Source: an uncultured Prevotella sp. (GTDB lineage Bacteria > Bacteroidota > Bacteroidia > Bacteroidales > Bacteroidaceae). From it: a DNA stretch of 52,643 bases. Positions within the stretch are counted from its first letter, which is position 1; every line of letters starts with the position of its first letter. Positions 40,811 to 49,256 of this stretch are shown piece after piece. The notes under the pieces are model-generated. The model saw only the letters and a list, made by a program, of their open reading frames with translations, did not search any database and had not been told where the DNA came from. Position numbers and translations under genes: made by a program. The stretch spans positions 1 to 52,643 of the forward strand of contig CAJOFE010000015.1 of NCBI GenBank assembly GCA_905233825.1, given 5' to 3'.

Positions 40811-42142
40811 ATGGGCGACTATCTTCAACAATTGTTCAGCGAAGTACATCTGTTTCCCCCTACGACGGGTGCCGTCATAGCTATCATCCTGGCAGCCTTG
40901 CTGCTGGTGGTATCAGGTTTCGCATCAGGCTCAGAGATAGCTTTCTTTTCGCTCTCGCCTTCCGACCTGAACGAGCTCGACGAGGAGAAGAACCCCGTCG
41001 ATGGTAAGATACAGTGGCTGCGCGAGCATTCTGAGCGCACACTGGCCACCATCCTCATTACCAACAACTTGGTCAATGTGACCATCATCATGCTGTGCAA
41101 CTATTTCTTTGCACATGTTATCAGCTTCGGCAATGCCATGTGGCTGCAGTTTGTGGTGGTAACCGTGCTGCTCACCTTCCTCCTGCTCCTTTTCGGCGAG
41201 ATTATCCCCAAAGTGTATAGTGGCCAGCATGCATTGCATGTCTGTCGGCGTTTTGCTCCCACCATCACCGTGCTCTCCCGCCTGTTCCGTCCGCTCTCCA
41301 GTGTACTCATGCGCTCGGGCGTATTAGCAGGTAAGGTAGTACAGAAAGAGAACCACGTCCTTAGCGTTGATGACTTGGAGCAGGCTCTTGAGCTGACCGA
41401 CAAGGACGACATCCGCGAGGAGCAGAACATGCTGGAGGGTATCGTGCGCTTCGGCGATGAGACAGCCAAGGAGGTGATGACCAGCCGTCAGGACATCATC
41501 GACCTCGATTTCCGCTCACCGTTTCCCGAGGTTATCAAGTGCATTGTCGAGAACAATTATTCGCGCATCCCCGTCTATCAGGATTCCATCGACAATATCC
41601 GCGGAATCCTCTACATTAAGGATTTGCTGCCCCATCTGTCGAAGCCTGCGTCGTTCCGCTGGCAGTCGCTCATCCGTCCCCCCTATTTCGTGCCTGAGAC
41701 CAAGAAGATTGATGACTTGCTGCGCGACTTCCAGGAGAACAAGGTCCACATTGCCATCGTCGTCGATGAGTTCGGTGGCACTAGCGGCCTCATTACTCTC
41801 GAGGATATTTTGGAGGAGATCGTGGGCGAGATTAACGACGAGTACGACGAGGAGGAGAAGAGCTTCGTGCGCCTCAATGCCAACACCTATATCTTCGAGG
41901 GAAAGACGCTGCTTACCGATTTCTACCGCACGCTGAAGCTCGACGATGACGTTTTTGAGGAAGTTGAGGGTGAGGCCGACACGCTGGCAGGGCTGATGCT
42001 CGAGCTCAAGGGCGACTTCCCCAAGCCCCACGAGCGCATAGACTATGGTCAGTTCAAGTTCGAGATTGTCGAGCTCGATGGCCATCGCATTGCTAAGATC
42101 AAGGTTGTCGTAAGCAAGGAAGAAGCCGATGCCGCTGATTAA
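40811..42142 (+). CDS. gldE: GldE-like CNNM/CBS-domain membrane protein
   Basis: A 443-residue protein of the gliding-motility-associated GldE group. The N-terminal DUF21 (CNNM) part (about 15-195) has several membrane helices and the GEIIPKVY motif. A CBS-domain pair (about 215-335: EVMTSRQDIIDLD, YSRIPVYQDSIDNIRGILYIKDLL, VVDEFGGTSGLITLEDILEEIVGE) and a CorC/HlyC domain (about 350-435) follow. The family is linked to divalent-cation transport. In gliding Bacteroidetes it supports gliding and secretion, whereas in gut Bacteroidales it is kept without gliding. It overlaps the next gene by 14 bases. Confidence 0.94.
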   Translation: MGDYLQQLFSEVHLFPPTTGAVIAIILAALLLVVSGFASGSEIAFFSLSPSDLNELDEEKNPVDGKIQWLREHSERTLATILITNNLVNVTIIMLCNYFFAHVISFGNAMWLQFVVVTVLLTFLLLLFGEIIPKVYSGQHALHVCRRFAPTITVLSRLFRPLSSVLMRSGVLAGKVVQKENHVLSVDDLEQALELTDKDDIREEQNMLEGIVRFGDETAKEVMTSRQDIIDLDFRSPFPEVIKCIVENNYSRIPVYQDSIDNIRGILYIKDLLPHLSKPASFRWQSLIRPPYFVPETKKIDDLLRDFQENKVHIAIVVDEFGGTSGLITLEDILEEIVGEINDEYDEEEKSFVRLNANTYIFEGKTLLTDFYRTLKLDDDVFEEVEGEADTLAGLMLELKGDFPKPHERIDYGQFKFEIVELDGHRIAKIKVVVSKEEADAAD

Positions 42143-42668
42143 GGTTCTTCAGCTTTCACCGCATGTCCGCATGGGCCTATGGCGCATGGACGAACCTTTC
42201 GAGGGCACTACGCCCCGTCAGCGCGAACGCGTGGCTGTACAGCATCTGCTCACCACCATGACTGGCGACTCCACGCTCACTATCGACCACGAACCTAGTG
42301 GCCGCCCCATTCTTTCTACGGGTCTCTTCCTCTCCATCAGCCACACCAAGGGCTATGCCGTACTCATCCTTTCCGACGAAGGGCCAGTAGGTATCGATAT
42401 AGAATACCGTTCCGACCGAGTAGAGCGCATTGCCAACCGTTTTATACGTCCCGACGAGCCGGCACATACCACCGACGAGAAGCTGCTCGTATGGTCGGCA
42501 AAGGAGGCTGTCTATAAGCTGTTCTCCGAAGACAACCTGCTATTCTTCGACATGCGCACGCTCAGCATCGGTGAGCGCAGCCTACGTATGGAGAACCTGA
42601 AACGCAACATAGTCGTCGATGTCTGCTACGAGTTCACCGACGACTATGTCCTCACCTATACCTTTTAG
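42129..42668 (+). CDS. 4'-phosphopantetheinyl transferase
   Basis: A 179-residue Sfp/AcpT-type enzyme that attaches the phosphopantetheine arm of CoA to carrier proteins. The Mg-binding VGIDIEYRS (Asp90, Glu92) and the second motif WSAKEAVYKLF (Glu126, Lys130) are present, as is HEPSGRPIL upstream. It is short compared with Sfp (about 225) but normal for the single-domain Bacteroidetes form. It overlaps gldE by 14 bases, a common pairing in this phylum. Confidence 0.93.
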   Translation: MPLIKVLQLSPHVRMGLWRMDEPFEGTTPRQRERVAVQHLLTTMTGDSTLTIDHEPSGRPILSTGLFLSISHTKGYAVLILSDEGPVGIDIEYRSDRVERIANRFIRPDEPAHTTDEKLLVWSAKEAVYKLFSEDNLLFFDMRTLSIGERSLRMENLKRNIVVDVCYEFTDDYVLTYTF

Positions 42669-42693
42669 GGAACAGACTTCTGCCGTTGTGCTG

Positions 42694-43866
42694 CTACCAC
42701 CCTAAGCCTGAGAGGCCAGCGGCGCTGTACCATTGCATCTCCTTGATGCGCTGGTTCTGTTGGATGTAGAACTTGCTACTCTTATTCTGCGGCACGAACA
42801 TGCTCACGCCACCATAGCGTTCGGCGGTGACGTCGAAATCGCGGAACAGCGTCTCGCTCCTGTCTAAGTAACTTACGTGGTTGGCCATCCACACGGTAGT
42901 CATCGTCTTGTATGGAACAGCCAGGTCGAACGTGCGCTTCCACTCCTTATAGACATTGTCTGAGGCAAAGCGGAGCATGAAGTCCTGCATGTCGAAGAGC
43001 GACTGGTCGAAATAGTAGATCAGTCCTTCCACGTCGGGGTAGCCATCGGTCTCGAGGTTGACAGGGCATTGCCCGAGGGCCGTACGTGTGGCATCGGCCA
43101 GGTGTTGCATCTCGCTGGTCTTGACGACGGCTATGGGCTCCTGGAAACCGTACGACACTTGCTGGTAGTAGGCATCGGCTGCCAGCTGGTAGAAGTCATC
43201 GCGCTGGCTGAAAAGGGCGGGGATAACGGTCTGATAGGGTGCACCCTCGCCAGGAATCTCGGCAGCCGAAGCGATGAGGTAGTCGGTGACGTTCCTTAGT
43301 TCGTAGGCCGACTCCACACACTGGAAGCAGCAGCAGTCGGCGAAGATAAAGCGAAGATGGGGCAGGGTAGAGAGGGCACGTGCCATATCGGGAATGTTCA
43401 TCCACTCTGTTCCGTCCTGTCCGTAGGACTGTCGTGGACGGCTCAGTTCCTTCTTCCAGATGAGCCAGCCGTCGGCATGTCCCCAGAGCACCAGACCGTA
43501 GTTCTTGGCCTCGTAGTTCTCAGTCATCCAGTTCATAGCCATTTTCAGCGTCTCGGCATTGGATGTCTTTACCTCTTCTTTCAAGGTCTCTATTCTCACC
43601 GTGTCGCCATTTTCCACCTTCATGAAATAGGGAAGCTTACCCTTCTTATCGACGAAGAGCAGCAGGTTGCAGTCCTTCGCTAACTGTTGGCTGCCTTCCA
43701 TCATTTGCTTCACGTCGTCCATCACGAAGTCAAAAAGGTTGTTGTCGCCTGCAATATATACCAGCACACTTTGGGTGGCGGGCTGCTTGGGTTCTTCCTT
43801 CTTGTCTTTATGGCAGGCCGTCAGAAGCAGGGCGGCCGCCAGAATGGAGAAGATGCTTTTTGTCAT
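42694..43866 (-). CDS. Clostripain-family (C11) cysteine peptidase lipoprotein
   Basis: A 390-residue peptidase of family C11. The lipobox LLTA-C places Cys18 as the lipid anchor. The catalytic His130 is in LVLWGHADGW. The nucleophile is in the FADCCCFQ block, most likely Cys179 by analogy to DAC in clostripain. Members cut after Arg or Lys and self-activate. VYIAGDNNLFDF near the N-terminus and an insert with DGYPDVEGLIYYFDQSL are seen in gut Bacteroidales members. It faces a GH25 lysozyme across divergent promoters. Confidence 0.93.
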   Translation of the reverse strand: MTKSIFSILAAALLLTACHKDKKEEPKQPATQSVLVYIAGDNNLFDFVMDDVKQMMEGSQQLAKDCNLLLFVDKKGKLPYFMKVENGDTVRIETLKEEVKTSNAETLKMAMNWMTENYEAKNYGLVLWGHADGWLIWKKELSRPRQSYGQDGTEWMNIPDMARALSTLPHLRFIFADCCCFQCVESAYELRNVTDYLIASAAEIPGEGAPYQTVIPALFSQRDDFYQLAADAYYQQVSYGFQEPIAVVKTSEMQHLADATRTALGQCPVNLETDGYPDVEGLIYYFDQSLFDMQDFMLRFASDNVYKEWKRTFDLAVPYKTMTTVWMANHVSYLDRSETLFRDFDVTAERYGGVSMFVPQNKSSKFYIQQNQRIKEMQWYSAAGLSGLGW

Positions 43867-43885
43867 GTTCGTTCTGAATTTTGTG

Positions 43886-43893
43886 CAAAATTA
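43886..43893 (-). promoter_or_regulatory. -7 box of the C11 peptidase gene
   Basis: TAATTTTG followed by CAC on the minus strand, 19 bases before the start codon. Confidence 0.55.
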
Positions 43894-43957
43894 CGAAAAA
43901 AAACTCAATTCACTATTCTTTTTCCCTAAAAACCATGTAAAACTGAGGCTATTTTTG

Positions 43958-43965
43958 TACCTTTG
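43958..43965 (+). promoter_or_regulatory. -7 box of the GH25 gene
   Basis: TACCTTTG on the plus strand, 21 bases before the ATG at 43987. Confidence 0.6.
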
Positions 43966-43986
43966 CAGATAAATTGATTTTCCGAC

Positions 43987-44772
43987 ATGAAAAAACTGAC
44001 CATATTTGTTCTTCTTTGTCTGGTCGTGGCGATGTTTTGCGATGCTGCTCCCCGTCGCAAGAAGACGCGCCGACGTGCTACTCCCCGTCGAAGTGTGCGA
44101 CAGGCTCCTAAGGCCGTGAAGTTGTCGATACATGATGCCGACCCCTTCCACACCTGCGAGGATACCTGTGCCCATGTGCACGGCATCGACGTGAGTCACT
44201 ATCAGAACGATGTGTTCTGGGATGCTGTGCGCGATGATACCAACATGTCGTACGTCTATCTGAAGTGTACGGAGGGCAGCGACAATCAGGATCCCCTCTA
44301 CCTGCGTAACATTGAGATGATTCGCGACCGCAACCTGAAGGTGGGCTCCTATCATTTCTTCCGTCCGAAGGTGTGCCTGAGCGAACAGATGCACAACTTC
44401 CGTGCGCAGTGCCTGCCTGGTGAGCAGGATCTCATTCCCATGCTCGACGTTGAGACCACTTCTGGCCTTGCGACCGAGGAGTTCTGCGACTCGCTGCAGA
44501 AGATGCTCACGCTGATGGAAAATGCCTACCACCAGAAGCCGCTCATCTATACCTATCGTAACTTCTACAACAGTCACCTGCAAGGCCGCATTGACGGCTA
44601 TCCGCTCATGGTTGCTATGTATAGCGACGAGCAGCCACAGCTGGCCGACGGTCGCGACTACATCATCTGGCAATACACCTGCAAGGGGCGTATCGCCGGT
44701 GTGAAAGGCGAAGTGGATAAGAGCCGCTTTGTGAACCATCACTCTTTGGAGGAGATATACTATGCCCGATAA
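43987..44772 (+). CDS. GH25 lysozyme-like muramidase
   Basis: A 261-residue secreted glycoside hydrolase family 25 protein, which cuts the MurNAc-GlcNAc bond of peptidoglycan. After a signal peptide (1-20) a very basic linker follows (PRRKKTRRRATPRRSVR, 22-38). The catalytic barrel starts at HGIDVSHYQNDV (Asp68) and has YLKCTEGSD (Glu96), SYHFFRP and PMLDVET (Asp154, Glu156). IIWQYTCKGRIAGVKGEVDKSRF closes the fold. It overlaps the next gene by 11 bases. A role in wall turnover or competition is inferred. Confidence 0.94.
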   Translation: MKKLTIFVLLCLVVAMFCDAAPRRKKTRRRATPRRSVRQAPKAVKLSIHDADPFHTCEDTCAHVHGIDVSHYQNDVFWDAVRDDTNMSYVYLKCTEGSDNQDPLYLRNIEMIRDRNLKVGSYHFFRPKVCLSEQMHNFRAQCLPGEQDLIPMLDVETTSGLATEEFCDSLQKMLTLMENAYHQKPLIYTYRNFYNSHLQGRIDGYPLMVAMYSDEQPQLADGRDYIIWQYTCKGRIAGVKGEVDKSRFVNHHSLEEIYYAR

Positions 44773-45151
44773 ACGCACATCACTCACCCCTGTCATCGTG
44801 GGCGTTGTCATCGCCCTGATAGGTATTCTCACGGGTCTGTATATTGCCGATAACGCCCGTAGCCAGCTGGCTGATAGTCAGAAACAGGAAAATGTGGTTG
44901 ATGAGCAGGATGCTGCTGACGAATTGCAGGAACCTGCCCCCACATTGCTTGCTCCTGACGAGCTTCCTGCCGTTATCGACGACCCGTTGCCTCCTGTCGT
45001 CAGCGATCCGCTGCCCATAGAGGAGCATCAGGCAGAGGAACAAGAACAGACAGCCCCTGAAGAAGAGCTGCCTGTAGAGATTGACGATTTCGAGGAAGTG
45101 CCCCTTGAGGAGCAGCAAGCAGTCAGCGTGGAGCCTGCCGACACCATTTAG
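44762..45151 (+). CDS. Acidic single-span membrane protein
   Basis: A 129-residue protein with one N-terminal membrane helix (about 9-27: TPVIVGVVIALIGILTGLYI) and an exported, very acidic tail rich in Glu, Asp, Pro and Gln (about 24 Glu). No domain is recognised. The tail looks disordered. It overlaps the lysozyme gene by 11 bases, so the basic-linker lysozyme and this acidic anchor are made together. A charge-based pairing is possible but speculative. Confidence 0.75.
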   Translation: MPDKRTSLTPVIVGVVIALIGILTGLYIADNARSQLADSQKQENVVDEQDAADELQEPAPTLLAPDELPAVIDDPLPPVVSDPLPIEEHQAEEQEQTAPEEELPVEIDDFEEVPLEEQQAVSVEPADTI

Positions 45152-45156
45152 CGTGT

Positions 45157-45181
45157 ATTATGCGAGTTTTTTCCGCATAAT
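45157..45181. terminator. Stem-loop between convergent genes
   Basis: ATTATGCG (45157-45164) pairs with CGCATAAT (45174-45181), with T-rich sequence in the loop and after the stem. It can serve transcripts from both sides. Confidence 0.65.
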
Positions 45182-45216
45182 ATTTCGCGCGTACATTTAT
45201 TATATGTGAAAGACTG

Positions 45217-45345
45217 TTATAGTGCCTCGTCATCAGGACGCTTTGGGCGTCGGGTGCTTGGAGGCAGATGGTGCTTGCGACGCAAGTAGGCTTCGCGTCG
45301 TGCTTCATAGTCGCGCTGGTGTTGCTCTAAATATCCGTCGGCCAT
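45217..45345 (-). CDS. Small conserved basic protein, 42 residues
   Basis: A 43-codon frame that starts MADGYLEQHQRDYEARRE and ends with a Pro/Arg/Lys-rich tail. It closely resembles the short MADxYLExxxxDYExRKxxW proteins that follow the DUF4270 gene in many Bacteroidales and are often mislabelled as dehydrogenase. It begins 24 bases after the DUF4270 stop and has the codon usage of its neighbours. It has no signal peptide and is probably cytoplasmic and helical. Role unknown. It is easily missed because of its size. Confidence 0.8.
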   Translation of the reverse strand: MADGYLEQHQRDYEARREAYLRRKHHLPPSTRRPKRPDDEAL

Positions 45346-45369
45346 TGATGAGAGGTGAGAATCCCCTTC

Positions 45370-46920
45370 CTATTCTGTTCCCGAAGTGGAGGAACTGTAT
45401 GGAGAGAACACATCTGAGCTTTTATTCTTGAACTTAGCATATACCACGTTGATGCGGATGGGGTCGCGCTGGTTGTTAGGACCTCCGACAAGGCGAGTAC
45501 TGGTGAGCGACATATCGTGGTGCATGCTACTGACACTGCTGCTGGTGCTTGAGGTGGTGACGGTGACGGGCACGAGCACCATCTTGTTCCAGTTGGGGTG
45601 TTTTTCTTCCCACTGCGCATCGGCCTTCCTTCCCTGCTGGCGCATCTGCCACAGCGTGGTGATAAGCGACGAGAGGTTGTTGAAGGTGTAGGTGTTGTTG
45701 TAGGTAGAGGTACCAGTGCTGACGGGGCGGTTGTATGTCGTGTAGTAGGAGGTGATATTGTTGGGCACATCTCCGTTCTCGAAGAAGCTGTGCAGACTGT
45801 CTTTCTGTATGAGGAGGAGCGTCTGGGGGACGGCGAACATGCGCTCGTCGGCCGACTGGCTGTTCAGACGCTGGAAGATGAGCTTGGCAGCCAGCAGCGA
45901 GTCTTTCTCGTGACCCTCCTTGATCTGCTGCACGGGTAGCGTGATCTCGGTGAAGAGGCCTGCAGGTGTCTTCAGCCAGGTGTGTGTGGTCTCGTCGGCC
46001 ATCTGGCGCAGGGCCTCGGTGTCGTTGGTGACATAGGTGGTCTGCAGCACTTCGCGTGTGCCGGCCAGTGTGAGGTTGGCCCTCGTAGTATTTTCATCAT
46101 TGCTGATGGTGTAGTAGGTGCGCAGGCCGATGTTGGTCACTTTGGAGTGGAAACCCAGACCGTCGGTGAGCTGGAAGAGGAATCCGGGACACAGCTGATG
46201 GGTGAAGGTGTAGGAGTTGCGGAAGTACTCCGGATGGTCGTAATACTGGTGCATCAGGTAGGTGCCGTAGTTCTTGTAGCGTGTGCCGTCGGTGGCGGTG
46301 TAGGGATTGTTCAGGGGGATGCGTATGCAGTTCAGGTACTCATCCAGCGAGCGTATGGAGTCCAGTTCACCTAAGTTGGCATAGCTGAACACCTTGCTCT
46401 GGCAGAGGCCGTCGGTACGTAGCATGCCTGCCTGTACGGGGTTGAAGTTGGAATAGTAGCGTCGTCCTTCCTCCATAGGGACGGCCAGTTCGCAGACGCG
46501 CATCTTCATGGCCAGCAGACTGTCGTCCTGACGGCTGGGGGCATCAAGATAGAGGATGATGTCGCACGAGTCGGCAGCAGCACGACCTTCATAGCGGCCT
46601 ATGACTCTGTCTTCCGGATAGATGTAGGTATTTTCTATGAGGTGGAACTGCGTGGTGAACTCGCTGGTTACTTCGGCTCCTGTCTCGGGGTCTTTTACAT
46701 GACCGAAATAGCAGTCGGCCGAGAGCGAGAGCACGGAGTCGGCCATGATGGTACGGGTGGTAACATCGAAGGCGTCAGTGTAGGCTATGAGCTTGTCGCC
46801 CTCGTCGGTGAGCGACTGGCCGATGTTCATCTCGTCGTTGTCGCAAGAAGAAATGGCTACCAGCGCAAATGCTGCGGCAGCCATTATGGTGAGTGGATTG
46901 TGTTTAATATTGAGTGACAT
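45370..46920 (-). CDS. DUF4270 domain lipoprotein
   Basis: A 516-residue lipoprotein with signal MSLNIKHNPL... and lipobox AISS-C (Cys26). It is a DUF4270 protein, a beta-rich Bacteroidetes family of unknown role: MNIGQSLTDEGDKLIAYTDAF at the start, TSEFTTQFHL, EDRVIGRYEGRAAADSCDIILYLDA, and a long middle with repeated strand-turn segments. The upstream extension of the frame overlaps the glycogen synthase gene and is rejected. It lies 13 bases after that gene; the same order (glgA, DUF4270, small protein) is known in Bacteroides. Confidence 0.9.
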   Translation of the reverse strand: MSLNIKHNPLTIMAAAAFALVAISSCDNDEMNIGQSLTDEGDKLIAYTDAFDVTTRTIMADSVLSLSADCYFGHVKDPETGAEVTSEFTTQFHLIENTYIYPEDRVIGRYEGRAAADSCDIILYLDAPSRQDDSLLAMKMRVCELAVPMEEGRRYYSNFNPVQAGMLRTDGLCQSKVFSYANLGELDSIRSLDEYLNCIRIPLNNPYTATDGTRYKNYGTYLMHQYYDHPEYFRNSYTFTHQLCPGFLFQLTDGLGFHSKVTNIGLRTYYTISNDENTTRANLTLAGTREVLQTTYVTNDTEALRQMADETTHTWLKTPAGLFTEITLPVQQIKEGHEKDSLLAAKLIFQRLNSQSADERMFAVPQTLLLIQKDSLHSFFENGDVPNNITSYYTTYNRPVSTGTSTYNNTYTFNNLSSLITTLWQMRQQGRKADAQWEEKHPNWNKMVLVPVTVTTSSTSSSVSSMHHDMSLTSTRLVGGPNNQRDPIRINVVYAKFKNKSSDVFSPYSSSTSGTE

Positions 46921-46933
46921 GTCTTGTCGTATA

Positions 46934-47731
46934 TTATATCTTGTCGTAGAATTCTTCGTAGGCATCTGCGAAGTCCTCCATATATTCCAGCATGGGCAGG
47001 CCTTTCTTTGTGGCATACTTCAGCAAGTTCTTGTTGATGTCGGGTTCGGCGAGGATGATGCCGTCGCTGTAGTCGATGGCCAGTTTGGTCAGCTCCTCGA
47101 TGTTGAAGTTGTCCTTATAGGCGGCCAGCAGCTCGGGCTTGGCATCGCGGAAGGGGAGGCACTGCTTGAACTTGGTGCCCAGGTCGTTCTCATGGGTGTT
47201 GGTGAAGAGTGAGGTGACCACTTTGGTGTTGGCATACGAGGGCTCGTCGGCATAGGCCGTCTTCACGTAGAGGGGCACGACGGCGCTCATCCATCCCTGA
47301 CAGTGGATGACATCAGGCACCCAGCGCAGCTTCTTCACCGTCTCCAGTACGCCACGCGCAAAGAAAATGGCGCGCTCGCCGTTGTCGGGATAGTCCTCAC
47401 CAACCTCGTTGGTGGTCATCCGACGCTTCGAGAAGTAGTCCTCGTTGTCGATGAAATAGACGGCTACTCGCGATGACGGGATATTGGCGACCTTGATGAT
47501 GAGGGGGTGGTCAGTATCGTCAATGATGAGGTTCATACCCGAAAGACGCTGCACTTCGTGCAACTGTCCGCGGCGCTCGTTGATGGTGCCCCACTTCGGC
47601 ATGAAGGTACGTATTTCATGGCCAAGTTCCTGCATGACCTTCGACAGCTCATAGCCCATCAGGGAGAGGTTGTTGTCGGCCACGTAAGGAGTAACCTCCT
47701 GATTGATGAATAGAATTTTCTTTTTCGTCAT
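46934..47731 (-). CDS. Single-domain glycogen/starch synthase (GT5 N-terminal domain)
   Basis: A 265-residue protein matching the N-terminal (acceptor) domain of GT5 glycogen synthases: ILFINQEVTPYV at the ADP-glucose-binding start, LMGYELSKVMQELGHEIRTFMPKWG, FARGVLETVKKLRWVPDVIHCQGWMSAVVPLYVK. The C-terminal Rossmann domain that completes the GT-B active site is missing, yet the gene is not broken. This short form is common in Bacteroidales. It may not make glycogen on its own, or it may need a partner. The ATG at 47731 is chosen, since the upstream extension covers the promoter. Confidence 0.9.
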   Translation of the reverse strand: MTKKKILFINQEVTPYVADNNLSLMGYELSKVMQELGHEIRTFMPKWGTINERRGQLHEVQRLSGMNLIIDDTDHPLIIKVANIPSSRVAVYFIDNEDYFSKRRMTTNEVGEDYPDNGERAIFFARGVLETVKKLRWVPDVIHCQGWMSAVVPLYVKTAYADEPSYANTKVVTSLFTNTHENDLGTKFKQCLPFRDAKPELLAAYKDNFNIEELTKLAIDYSDGIILAEPDINKNLLKYATKKGLPMLEYMEDFADAYEEFYDKI

Positions 47732-47756
47732 CGCTTGCTGGTTTATTTTTGCTATG

Positions 47757-47764
47757 CAAAGGTA
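47757..47764 (-). promoter_or_regulatory. -7 box of the glycogen synthase operon
   Basis: TACCTTTG on the minus strand, 25 bases before the start at 47731. No clear -33 element. The divergent panC gene has only a weak TATTTTG-like box near 47882. Confidence 0.6.
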
Positions 47765-47926
47765 CGAATTTTTTTGCATAAAACCGCATAAAATGTGCGA
47801 AAAACGCCCGATTTTAGGAAAAAGTGACATTTTATAGGTTTATTTTTATGCTTTTTTTTCCTTGTTTGCGAAAATTGTTGTTATTTTGCACCCGCTTAAC
47901 GGCAACCGTAAATCAAAAATTAAGAG

Positions 47927-48775
47927 ATGAAAGTATTTAGCAAGATTGTCGATTTGCAGAATGCACTTTTCGACGAGCGGAAGGCTGGACACAGCGTGGG
48001 ACTGGTACCTACGATGGGAGCACTGCACGAGGGACATGCCTCGCTGGTGCGTCAGTCGGTGAAGGATAACGACGTGACGGTGGTGTCGGTATTCGTGAAT
48101 CCCACCCAGTTCAACGACAAGGACGACCTGACGCGCTATCCTCGTACATTAGAGGCCGACAGCAAGCTGTTGGAGGAGTGCAAGGCCGACTATGTGCTTG
48201 CCCCTGCTGTGGAGGAGATGTATCCCACGCCCGACAAGCGGCAGTTTGAGTATCCGCCCGTATCGACGGTGATGGAGGGTGCCCACAGGCCAGGCCATTT
48301 CAACGGTGTGTGCCAGGTGGTGAGCCGACTGTTCTACATCGTGCGCCCCGACCGGGCTTATTTCGGCGAGAAAGACTGGCAGCAGATAGCCGTTGTGAAG
48401 GCTATGGTGCGCCACTTGCAGCTGCCCGTGCAGATTGTGGAGTGTCCCATCGTGCGTGAGAAAGACGGTCTGGCCAAGTCGAGCCGTAACACGTTGCTGG
48501 CTGACGACGAGCGTGCTATTGCTCCCACCATCTACAAGGCGCTGAAGTCGAGCCTGACCTATGCCAAGAAGCACACGCTGAAGGAGACGCACGACAAGGT
48601 GGTGAAGGATATCAACAGCGTGGAGGGTATGGAGGTGGAGTATTTCTCCATCGTCGATGGCAACACGTTGCAGGACGTGGCCGAATGGGACGATTCACCC
48701 TACATCGTGGGCTGCATCACTGTCTATTGCGGCAAGACGCCCATCCGCCTCATTGACCATATCAAGTATAAATAA
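47927..48775 (+). CDS. panC: Pantoate-beta-alanine ligase (pantothenate synthetase)
   Basis: A 282-residue enzyme that joins pantoate and beta-alanine with ATP to form pantothenate. The nucleotidyltransferase motif HEGH is at residues 34-37 in [29 protein letters not shown], the [13 protein letters not shown] block, FGEKDWQQ, and the KMSKS-like [10 protein letters not shown] are all in place. Length and start are standard. panD follows 27 bases later, giving the last two steps of vitamin B5 synthesis in one unit. Confidence 0.97.
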   Translation: MKVFSKIVDLQNALFDERKAGHSVGLVPTMGALHEGHASLVRQSVKDNDVTVVSVFVNPTQFNDKDDLTRYPRTLEADSKLLEECKADYVLAPAVEEMYPTPDKRQFEYPPVSTVMEGAHRPGHFNGVCQVVSRLFYIVRPDRAYFGEKDWQQIAVVKAMVRHLQLPVQIVECPIVREKDGLAKSSRNTLLADDERAIAPTIYKALKSSLTYAKKHTLKETHDKVVKDINSVEGMEVEYFSIVDGNTLQDVAEWDDSPYIVGCITVYCGKTPIRLIDHIKYK

Positions 48776-48802
48776 GTAAACCGTCAAAAATAGTATATTG
48801 AA

Positions 48803-49147
48803 ATGCTGATCGAGGTAATGAAGTCGAAGCTGCACTGTGTGCAGGTGACGGAGGCAAACCTTAATTATATGGGTAGCATCACCATCGACGAGGACTTGAT
48901 GGATGCTGCCAACCTGATTGCCGGCGAGAAGGTGCAGGTGCTCGACAACAATAATGGCGAACGCTTTGAGACCTATATCATCAAGGGCGAGCGCGGCTCT
49001 GGTTGTATCTGCCTGAATGGTGCCGCTGCACGACGTGTGCAGGTGGGCGACACCATCATCATCATTTCCTACGCCCTGATGGACTTCGAGGAGGCCAAGA
49101 CCTTCCGTCCCAGCGTGGTATTCCCCAAAGACAACAAACTGGTGTGA
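48803..49147 (+). CDS. panD: Aspartate 1-decarboxylase
   Basis: A 114-residue pyruvoyl enzyme that makes beta-alanine from aspartate for PanC. The self-cleavage site is Gly24-Ser25 in YMGSITID; after cleavage Ser25 becomes the pyruvoyl group. [36 protein letters not shown] and the [13 protein letters not shown] segment match the family closely. A strong stem-loop follows the stop. Confidence 0.97.
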   Translation: MLIEVMKSKLHCVQVTEANLNYMGSITIDEDLMDAANLIAGEKVQVLDNNNGERFETYIIKGERGSGCICLNGAAARRVQVGDTIIIISYALMDFEEAKTFRPSVVFPKDNKLV

Positions 49148-49182
49148 TTTTTAGGCACGGATTCTTCGCAGCCTTATAATAT

Positions 49183-49225
49183 AAAGGACACGGCTTGCTA
49201 CTATCGCGTAGCAGGCCGTGTCTTT
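49183..49225. terminator. Strong bidirectional stem-loop after panD
   Basis: About 18 bp of stem (GGACACGGCTTGCTAC with its near-complement) around a 6-base loop, flanked by AAA and TTT. An outer pair, GGCACGGATT (49154-49163) with AATCTGTGCC (49240-49249), extends it. It lies between convergent panD and the TlpA-like gene. Confidence 0.8.
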
Positions 49226-49256
49226 GAAAAAGCCGTGTTAATCTGTGCCTATAAAA

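Noticed and set aside
46921..47016. Longer start for the DUF4270 protein
   Set aside because: It would overlap the glycogen synthase gene and hide the lipoprotein signal that begins at 46920.
46934..47731. Glycogen synthase as a truncated pseudogene
   Set aside because: The frame is intact, the short form is usual in Bacteroidales, and no remnant of the C-terminal domain lies downstream.
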